Below are positions 6,445 to 11,338 of a stretch of DNA of 11,338 nt, one piece after another (positions within the stretch are counted from its first letter, which is position 1; every line of letters starts with the position of its first letter). The position numbers were made by a program, and so were the translations under genes. The notes beneath the pieces were generated by a model. That model had not been told where the DNA came from, did no database searches, and saw nothing but the letters and a program-made list of their open reading frames with translations. The stretch spans positions 1-11,338 of the forward strand of contig JACMLV010000074.1 in NCBI GenBank assembly GCA_014379395.1, given 5' to 3'. Origin of the DNA: Burkholderiaceae bacterium. Its GTDB lineage: Bacteria > Pseudomonadota > Gammaproteobacteria > Burkholderiales > Burkholderiaceae_D.

Positions 6445-6906
6445 ATGTTGCGTTATCTCGCCATCGGCATCCTGGCCATCAATGCTGGCTGCGCCACCCT
6501 GATCGAATCGAACCAGCAGGAAGTGCTGGTGCAAACCATTCAGGATCACCGCATGCTGCCGGGTGTCGGCTGCGTGCTCGCCAACGACGCCGGGCGCTGG
6601 TTCGTCAATGCGCCGGGGCGCGTGACGATCCAGAAAAGCAGCACCCCGCTGCTGGTCGACTGCAAGAAGGCGGGCGCCGGCTGGGGATCGGAAAGCTTTG
6701 AGCCGGCCTTCGGCAGCGTCCAGTGGGCCAACATCGCCACTGGCGGCCTCGGCTTTATCGTCGACCACAACAGCGGCGCCGGATTCGATTATCCGGCCAC
6801 GCTGACGATCGTGCTGCGCAAGTTCGGCGAGCTGGCGCCGGCGCCGGCGCCGGCGCGCAAGCCGGTCAACTTTGGGCGGGATATGACCGACCCGGCCGGG
6901 CCTTGA
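6445..6906 (+). CDS. Predicted lipoprotein, 153 residues, with a Gly-rich segment
   Basis: The N-terminus MLRYLAIGILAINAGCATL resembles a lipoprotein signal with Cys16 as the lipidation site, although Asn replaces the usual Leu at -3. The body contains GVGCVLANDAGRW and then a segment from GSVQWANIATGGLGFIVDHN to AGFDYPATLTI, which resembles the Gly-rich membrane-associating segment in many uncharacterised outer-membrane lipoproteins. A low-complexity tail APAPAPARKP is encoded by a GGCGCC tandem repeat. The protein is probably anchored in the outer membrane; the exact role is unknown. The gene follows creA after 42 bases and probably belongs to the same run. The ribosome binding site is weak, but the ATG fits the signal peptide. 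It converges on pepA with a hairpin in the gap. Confidence 0.85.
   Translation: MLRYLAIGILAINAGCATLIESNQQEVLVQTIQDHRMLPGVGCVLANDAGRWFVNAPGRVTIQKSSTPLLVDCKKAGAGWGSESFEPAFGSVQWANIATGGLGFIVDHNSGAGFDYPATLTIVLRKFGELAPAPAPARKPVNFGRDMTDPAGP
6834..6857 (+). repeat. GGCGCC hexanucleotide tandem repeat inside the lipoprotein gene
   Basis: Three perfect copies of GGCGCC and a fourth imperfect copy (GGCGCG) encode alternating Ala and Pro. Gain or loss of a unit stays in frame and would change only the length of the linker. Confidence 0.8.
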
Positions 6907-6912
6907 TCGGAG

Positions 6913-6949
6913 CGGCCGGCCTGATCAGGTCCGTTTGATCAGGGGGCCG
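6913..6949. terminator. Hairpin between convergent lipoprotein and pepA genes, possible bidirectional terminator
   Basis: CCTGATCA (6920-6927) pairs perfectly with TGATCAGG (6936-6943) around an eight-base loop. The outer CGGCC (6913-6917) pairs with GGCCG (6945-6949) across a small internal loop. It fills almost the whole 44-base gap between two convergent stops, the usual place for a shared terminator. No T-run follows on either side, so intrinsic termination may be weak. Confidence 0.5.
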
Positions 6950-6950
6950 A

Positions 6951-8444
6951 TCAGGCGCGATTGATGAGGAAGTTCGCCAGCAATGGCACCGGACGGCCGG
7001 TGGCGCCTTTCGCGCCGCCGGACTTCCAGGCCGTGCCGGCGATGTCGAGGTGGGCCCAGGTGTACTTGCGGGTGAAGTTTTCCAGGAAGGCGGCCGCCGT
7101 CGCCGCGCCGCCGCCGGGCGAGCCGATGTTGGCCAGGTCGGCGAAATTCGATTTCAGCTGCTCGTTGTAGGCCTCGTCGACCGGCATGCGCCAGGCGCTG
7201 TCGCTGGCGCGCTTGCCGGCCGCGAGCAACTCGTCGGCCAGCTTGTCGTGCACCGCGTCGTTGCGGGTGAACAAGCCGCTGTGATGGTGGCCCAGCGCCA
7301 CGACGCAGGCCCCGGTGAGGGTGGCGATGTCGACCACCACGGCCGGGTTGTAGCGCTCGGCGTAGGTCAGCGCGTCGCACAGCAGCAGGCGCCCTTCGGC
7401 GTCGGTGTTGAGCACCTCGATGGTCAGCCCGTTCATCGAGGTGACGATGTCGCCCGGCTTGGTGGCCCGGCCCGACGGCATGTTCTCGCAGCTGGCGATG
7501 ATGCCGATCACATTGAGCTTCAACTTCATTTCGCCCACCGCGCGCATGGTGCCCAGCACCGCCGCCGCGCCGCCCATATCGTATTTCATCTCGTCCATCG
7601 CGGCGCCCGGCTTGATCGAAATGCCGCCGCTGTCGAAGGTCACGCCCTTGCCGACGAGCACCACCGGCGCGTCCTTGGCCTTGCCGCCCATGTGCTTGAG
7701 CACGATGAATTTCGGCGGCTCCTCGCTGCCGCGGGCGACCGACAGGAAACTGCCCATCTTGAGCGCCTCGAGCTGCTTGCGATCGAGCACCTGCGCCTCG
7801 AAGCCGTAATCCTTGGCCATCGTCTTGGCGCTGTCGGCCAGATAGGTCGGGGTGCACACATTGGCCGGCAAATTGCCCAGCTCGCGCGTCAGATCCATGC
7901 CGTTGGCGATCGCGCGCGCCTGCGCCAGCGCCAGCTTGTTGCCGTTTGTCGCCGGCAGCGCCAGCGCGATCTTCTTGACGCCCTGCGGCGCCGGCTCTTT
8001 CTTGCTCTTCTGGCTGTCGCTGCGATAGCCGTTGTCGTGCGCGGCCTGGACCACGCAGCGGATCGCCCAGGCGACATCGCGCTCTTTCACTTCGGTCATC
8101 GGTAATGCGATAATGGCGTCCGCGGCGCCGAGGCCGGCAAAAGCCTTGAGCGCGGCTTGCGCGGCGCTGGCGAAATGCTTGTCGCTGACGGCGTCGTCGC
8201 TGCCCATGCCAACGAGCAAAACGCGCTCGGCGCTGACGCCCTTCAGGCCGCGCAGCAGCAGCGTGCTGCCGGGCTTGCCGCTGATATCGCCGGACTTCAC
8301 CGCAGACGAGATCTCACCCGCGCCGTCGAGCCCTTGGGCCGCCGCCGAAAGCCGCTTGTTTTCATAGACGGCAACGGCGACGCAGCCTGTTTTGACCGAC
8401 GCGATGGGTGTCTTTGTATCGAATGCTTTTATGCTAAAGTCCAT
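6951..8444 (-). CDS. pepA: Leucyl aminopeptidase (M17 family)
   Basis: A 497-residue cytosolic dinuclear metallopeptidase that removes N-terminal residues; in E. coli PepA also binds DNA in plasmid recombination and carAB control. The C-terminal catalytic domain is complete: GKGVTFDSGGISIKPG with metal ligands K266 and D271 and catalytic K278, MKYDMGGAAAVLG with D289, and NTDAEGRLLLCDAL with D348, E350 and R352. This spacing matches E. coli numbering with a shift of four. The N-terminal macro-like domain covers about residues 1-160. ATG at 8444 is preceded by GGAG (plus-strand 8451-8454). The frame stays open upstream to 9605, but that part is antisense to lptF and unlike the family. It is divergent from lptF with 90 bases between starts. 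Confidence 0.97.
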   Translation of the reverse strand: MDFSIKAFDTKTPIASVKTGCVAVAVYENKRLSAAAQGLDGAGEISSAVKSGDISGKPGSTLLLRGLKGVSAERVLLVGMGSDDAVSDKHFASAAQAALKAFAGLGAADAIIALPMTEVKERDVAWAIRCVVQAAHDNGYRSDSQKSKKEPAPQGVKKIALALPATNGNKLALAQARAIANGMDLTRELGNLPANVCTPTYLADSAKTMAKDYGFEAQVLDRKQLEALKMGSFLSVARGSEEPPKFIVLKHMGGKAKDAPVVLVGKGVTFDSGGISIKPGAAMDEMKYDMGGAAAVLGTMRAVGEMKLKLNVIGIIASCENMPSGRATKPGDIVTSMNGLTIEVLNTDAEGRLLLCDALTYAERYNPAVVVDIATLTGACVVALGHHHSGLFTRNDAVHDKLADELLAAGKRASDSAWRMPVDEAYNEQLKSNFADLANIGSPGGGAATAAAFLENFTRKYTWAHLDIAGTAWKSGGAKGATGRPVPLLANFLINRA

Positions 8445-8481
8445 TTGCTTCTCCGTTTTTCGTTGACCATTTGCGCTGTAT

Positions 8482-8509
8482 TTGACTTGCCTCTGACTTA
8501 CCTTAACCT
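8482..8509 (+). promoter_or_regulatory. Candidate sigma-70 promoter for lptF-lptG
   Basis: TTGACT (8482-8487) and TAACCT (8504-8509) are separated by 16 bases in the 90-base divergent gap, about 25 bases before the lptF start. A different reading uses TATAAA at 8523-8528, which would place the transcript start almost on the lptF ATG. Confidence 0.35.
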
Positions 8510-8520
8510 CACAGCAACGA

Positions 8521-8526
8521 ATTATA
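8521..8526 (-). promoter_or_regulatory. Candidate -10 element for pepA
   Basis: On the minus strand 8526-8521 reads TATAAT, a perfect -10 hexamer, which would give a leader of about 70 bases before pepA. The best upstream match to a -35, TTGAAA (8546-8541), is only 14 bases away, so spacing is poor. It overlaps the proposed lptF promoter region, so the two divergent genes may compete for polymerase. Confidence 0.35.
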
Positions 8527-8534
8527 AACTTCGA

Positions 8535-9662
8535 ATGATCTTTCAACGTGCCCTTCAGCGGGAATTGGCCAGTACCGCCGGGGCGACTTTCACGGTGTTG
8601 TTTACGATCATCGTGACCTGGACGTTGATCACGATACTTGGCAAGGCGGCCGGCGGGCGGGTCGCCTCGAGCGACGTGCTGGCCCTGATCGCCTTCGCCA
8701 CCTTGAACTACCTGCCCACCATCCTGATCCTGACCGGCTTCATCGCCGTCTTGATGGCCGTCACGCGCAGCTACCGCGATTCCGAAATGGTGGTCTGGCT
8801 GGCCTCCGGCCTGAGCCTGGCGCGCTGGATCCGCCCGGTGCTCGGCTTCGGCTTGCCGCTGGTGCTGCTGACCGCCGTGCTCAGCCTGGTGGCCACGCCG
8901 TGGGCCAAGCAAAAGAGCGCCGAATACATCGAGCGCTTCGAAAAGCGCGAAGACCTGCAAAAAGTGGCGCCCGGCCAGTTCCGCGAATCGGCGGCCAGCA
9001 ACCGGGTGTTTTTCGTCGAGGGCATCAGCGGCGAGTCGGCCAACGTGCAAAACGTATTCGTCAACACGGTCGACCAGAACGGCACCGCGGTGGTCGTCGC
9101 GCGCGAGGGCGCGATCGACACCAGCGCCGACGGCGAACGCTTCCTGGTGCTGAAGAACGGCCGCCGCTACCAGGGCGTGCCGGGCCGGTCCGACTTCCAG
9201 ACCATGGAATTCGAACGCTACACCATGCGCGTCGCGGCCAAGGCGCGGCGGGCCGGCGCCGGCGCCGGCGTCGACGCCATGCCGACCGCGGAGTTGCTGA
9301 TCAAACCGACCCCGTTCACGAGGGCCGAACTGCTGTGGCGCATCGCCTCGCCGCTCACCTGCCTGGTGCTGATGCTGCTCGCCATTCCGCTCGGCTTCGT
9401 CAATCCGCGCGCCGGCAGCTCGGCCAACCTGATCATCGCGCTGCTGATTTTCTTCACCTATAACAACCTGATCAAACTGGCCGAAGCGAGCGTCAAGCAG
9501 GAGCGCATCTCGTTCGGCGCGGCCTGGTGGCCCTTGCACGCGCTGGCCGGGCTGGTCGTGCTCGGCCTGTTCGCCTGGCGCCTCAACCCGAACCACCGTT
9601 ACCACCCATTGGTCTGGCTGGCCTCGTTCAAGCGCGCGCGCTGCAATGGCGGCCCGACATGA
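8535..9662 (+). CDS. lptF: LPS export permease LptF
   Basis: A 375-residue inner-membrane subunit of the LptB2FG complex, which extracts lipopolysaccharide from the inner membrane and passes it to LptC for export. The topology fits the YjgP/YjgQ family: an N-terminal amphipathic stretch (MIFQRALQRELASTAG), three membrane segments at about residues 14-36, 55-80 and 98-122, a periplasmic beta-rich domain with RVFFVEGISGESANVQNVFV and FERYTMRV, then three C-terminal segments beginning IASPLTCLVLMLLAIPLGF. RYHPL near the C-terminus is also typical of LptF. ATG at 8535 has no visible ribosome binding site. The stop overlaps the lptG start in ATGA, indicating coupled translation. Divergence from pepA is a common proteobacterial arrangement. 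A short Ala/Gly linker at about residues 240-246 comes from a GCC-rich repeat. Confidence 0.96.
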   Translation: MIFQRALQRELASTAGATFTVLFTIIVTWTLITILGKAAGGRVASSDVLALIAFATLNYLPTILILTGFIAVLMAVTRSYRDSEMVVWLASGLSLARWIRPVLGFGLPLVLLTAVLSLVATPWAKQKSAEYIERFEKREDLQKVAPGQFRESAASNRVFFVEGISGESANVQNVFVNTVDQNGTAVVVAREGAIDTSADGERFLVLKNGRRYQGVPGRSDFQTMEFERYTMRVAAKARRAGAGAGVDAMPTAELLIKPTPFTRAELLWRIASPLTCLVLMLLAIPLGFVNPRAGSSANLIIALLIFFTYNNLIKLAEASVKQERISFGAAWWPLHALAGLVVLGLFAWRLNPNHRYHPLVWLASFKRARCNGGPT

Positions 9663-10825
9663 AAATCTTGCAGCGTTACTTCGCCGTCTCGATCACCCAG
9701 GCGGTGCTGTTCGTGCTGGTCGCCTTCCTGGCGCTGCTGGCCTTCATGGACCTGACCGGCGAACTGGCCTCGGTCGGCAAGAACGGCTATGGCATCGGGC
9801 ACGCGTTCCTGTACGTGCTGATCCTGGTGCCCGGCCACGTGTACGAAGTGATGCCGATCGCGACCCTGATCGGCACCATCTATACGATGGCGCAGTTCGC
9901 CTCGACCTCGGAGTTCACCATCATGCGCGCCTCCAGCATGTCGACCGCCAAGGCGGCCGCGATGCTGTTCAAGATCGGCGCCGGCTTCGTCGTCCTGACC
10001 TTTATTTTCGGCGAACTGATCACGCCGCGCACGGCCCCGCTGGCGGCCAAGCTGAAGCTGACCGCGCGCGGCGCCGCGCTGTCGCAGGAATTTCGTTCCG
10101 GCTTGTGGACCAAGGATCTGCTCAAGAGCGAAGGCGTGAGCGGCGCGACCATCGGCACCCGTTTTTTCAACGTGCGCGAAGTGCGCCAGGACGGCGAGCT
10201 GGTCGACGTCAAGCTGTACGAGTTCGACACCAGCCTGCGCCTGCGGGCGCTGATCCTGGCCAAGCGCGCCAGCTACCTCGGCAACAATACCTGGCGCCTG
10301 TCCGACGTGACCGAGAACCGTTTTTCGAACAGCGCGGCGGGACCGGGCCTGGAGCCGAATCTGGGCAATAATTTCAGCCAGGAGACCAGCCTGGTGTCGA
10401 CCGTCAACAGTCCGAGCAAGGACATGGTGTCGGAAATCACGCCCAAGATCTTGTCGGTCTCGTCGGCCGCCCCGGAGCGCATGTCGGCCAACGAACTGGC
10501 CGTCTACACGCGCCACCTGGCCGAGAACAAGCAGGAGGCCGAGCGCTTCAAGATCGCCTTCTGGAAGAAACTGATCGATCCGCTGTCGATCTTCGTGCTG
10601 ATGGCGCTGGCGCTGCCGTTCGCCTACCTGCATACGCGCAGCGGCGGCGTCAGCCTGAAAATTTTCATTGGCATCATGATCGGCGTGAGCTTCATCCTGA
10701 TTAACACGCTGTTCTCCCACCTCGGCTTGCTGAGCACCTGGCCGGCCCTGCTGACCGCCGTCACGCCGAGCGCGCTGTTCCTGCTGCTCGCGCTGGGCGC
10801 GTTGTGGTGGGTCGAGCGACACTAA
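9659..10825 (+). CDS. lptG: LPS export permease LptG
   Basis: A 388-residue partner of LptF in the LptB2FG lipopolysaccharide extractor. N-terminal MKILQRYFAVSITQAVLFVL is typical of LptG, followed by membrane segments at about 12-32, 58-80 and 97-122. A periplasmic domain covers about 130-300 and includes LWTKDLLKSEGVSGATIGTR and LILAKRASYLGNNTWRL. Three C-terminal segments begin LIDPLSIFVLMALALPFAYL and end ALFLLLALGALWWVERH. The ATG is within the ATGA overlap with lptF, with no independent strong ribosome binding site, so translation probably depends on lptF. The partner ATPase LptB and LptC/LptA are not in the window. Length and features are normal. Confidence 0.96.
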   Translation: MKILQRYFAVSITQAVLFVLVAFLALLAFMDLTGELASVGKNGYGIGHAFLYVLILVPGHVYEVMPIATLIGTIYTMAQFASTSEFTIMRASSMSTAKAAAMLFKIGAGFVVLTFIFGELITPRTAPLAAKLKLTARGAALSQEFRSGLWTKDLLKSEGVSGATIGTRFFNVREVRQDGELVDVKLYEFDTSLRLRALILAKRASYLGNNTWRLSDVTENRFSNSAAGPGLEPNLGNNFSQETSLVSTVNSPSKDMVSEITPKILSVSSAAPERMSANELAVYTRHLAENKQEAERFKIAFWKKLIDPLSIFVLMALALPFAYLHTRSGGVSLKIFIGIMIGVSFILINTLFSHLGLLSTWPALLTAVTPSALFLLLALGALWWVERH

Positions 10826-10837
10826 AGGACCAATCTC

Positions 10838-11218
10838 ATGAGCACGCCCACCGCCATCATCCTGTTCGCCCACGGCGCCCGGGCCGCCTCCTGGGCCGCG
10901 CCGTTCGAGCGCCTGCGCGAGCTGACGCAGGCGCGCAAGCCGGACGTCGCCGTGAAGCTGGCCTTTCTGGAATTGATGACGCCGCGCCTGCCGGAACTGG
11001 TCGCGCAACTGGCGCGGGACGGCGTGCGCGAGCTGACCGTGGTGCCGGTGTTTCTGGGGCAGGGCGGGCATGTGCTGCACGACTTGCCGGTGATGATAGA
11101 TCAGCTGAAAGCGGATCATCCGCAGCTGGCCATCAAGGTGGTCGAAGCGATCGGCGAAAACGCCGGCGTGCTGGCCGCGATCGCCGACTACTGCGTCGGC
11201 GCGGCGGACGCGCAATAA
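10838..11218 (+). CDS. cbiX: Short CbiX/SirB-type sirohydrochlorin chelatase
   Basis: A 126-residue single-domain protein of the class II chelatase family (CbiX-short/SirB), which inserts cobalt or iron into sirohydrochlorin for cobalamin or sirohaem synthesis. The N-terminal LFAHGAR carries H12, and VVPVFLGQGGHVLHDLP carries H78; these match the two metal-chelating His of short CbiX proteins in position and spacing. The length fits the single-domain form, which works as a homodimer. AAAGGA lies eight bases before the ATG. The gene starts 12 bases after lptG and is probably co-transcribed with it, although no functional link with LPS export is known. No other tetrapyrrole gene is present, so the metal and pathway cannot be decided here. 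Confidence 0.88.
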   Translation: MSTPTAIILFAHGARAASWAAPFERLRELTQARKPDVAVKLAFLELMTPRLPELVAQLARDGVRELTVVPVFLGQGGHVLHDLPVMIDQLKADHPQLAIKVVEAIGENAGVLAAIADYCVGAADAQ

Positions 11219-11223
11219 AATCA

Positions 11224-11294
11224 GTGGGCAGGTGCTTTTTTGTGCCTGCGCGGCGCACGCTTCCGCGTGGGCGCAAAAGCGGTGCCCACCCTAC
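11224..11294. repeat. Imperfect palindromic repeat, REP-like, possible terminator after cbiX
   Basis: GTGGGCA (11224-11230) pairs with TGCCCAC (11283-11289). Inside it GCTTTTTTGTGC (11234-11245) is partly complementary to GCGCAAAAGC (11271-11280), and CGCACGC with GCGTG near 11254-11269 forms a central hairpin. A second local fold is GCAGGTGC/GTGCCTGC (11228-11249) with a six-T loop. The outer sequence, read on the minus strand as TAGGGTGGGCACC, looks like dispersed palindromic elements I associate with Massilia and relatives; that link is from memory and unverified. The position just after the cbiX stop is also suited to termination. Confidence 0.55.
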
Positions 11295-11296
11295 CA

Positions 11297-11338
11297 GTCT
11301 TGCCCCGGGATATTGAGAAGTTCCAAAGCCCGCGCGCC
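11297..11338. other. Right-edge sequence with no recognised feature
   Basis: The last 42 bases hold no open frame long enough to judge and no clear signal. Confidence 0.5.

Noticed and set aside
7050..8105. A 351-codon plus-strand open frame
   Set aside because: It is antisense to the catalytic and N-terminal parts of pepA and has no independent support.
8445..9605. Upstream extension of the pepA frame on the minus strand
   Set aside because: The frame stays open only because of high GC; this part is antisense to lptF, and ATG at 8444 has a ribosome binding site and the family N-terminus.
9599..11215. A 538-codon open frame on the minus strand
   Set aside because: It is antisense to lptG and cbiX, which are confidently identified, and its sequence is low-complexity Gln/Arg/His-rich.

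Overview
The window is GC-rich chromosomal DNA. Gene content and order (pepA divergent from lptF-lptG, an xthA-type exonuclease III, creA, a PAS/GGDEF/EAL sensor) and protein style suggest a betaproteobacterium, most likely Oxalobacteraceae (the Massilia/Duganella/Janthinobacterium group). That placement is inferred from recognised protein families, not from a search.

Left end (1-991): the tail of an IS66-family insertion sequence. The transposase runs in from outside the window and is broken by an in-frame TAG at 308-310, after which its conserved C-terminal element stays readable to 452-454. A 162-residue gene follows after nine bases. It contains two similar small beta-type modules and may be a passenger gene of the element, because a plausible IS66-type right terminal repeat lies beyond it, ending at 991.

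Centre-left (1118-4819): a 967-residue cytoplasmic c-di-GMP enzyme (one degenerate and three clear PAS units, coiled coil, GGDEF, EAL) converges on exonuclease III, with 21 bases between the two stops.

Centre (4820-6906): a 515-base divergent intergenic region that turns AT-rich after about 4955 precedes a run of four small genes on the plus strand: an unrecognised 121-residue protein, a DUF1653 protein, a CreA-family exported protein whose TTG start overlaps the preceding stop, and a predicted lipoprotein. A hairpin lies between the lipoprotein gene and the convergent pepA.

Right (6951-11218): pepA (leucyl aminopeptidase) on the minus strand is divergent from lptF-lptG, the two permease subunits of the lipopolysaccharide exporter, which overlap by ATGA. 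A short CbiX/SirB-type chelatase gene follows lptG by 12 bases. The last 120 bases hold an imperfect palindrome that resembles a dispersed REP-like element and may act as a terminator.

Most of the window is ordinary housekeeping sequence. No defence system, CRISPR array, tRNA or rRNA gene was seen. The least explained items are the IS66-linked duplicated-module gene, the unrecognised gene at 5335, the AT-rich region before it and the terminal palindrome.
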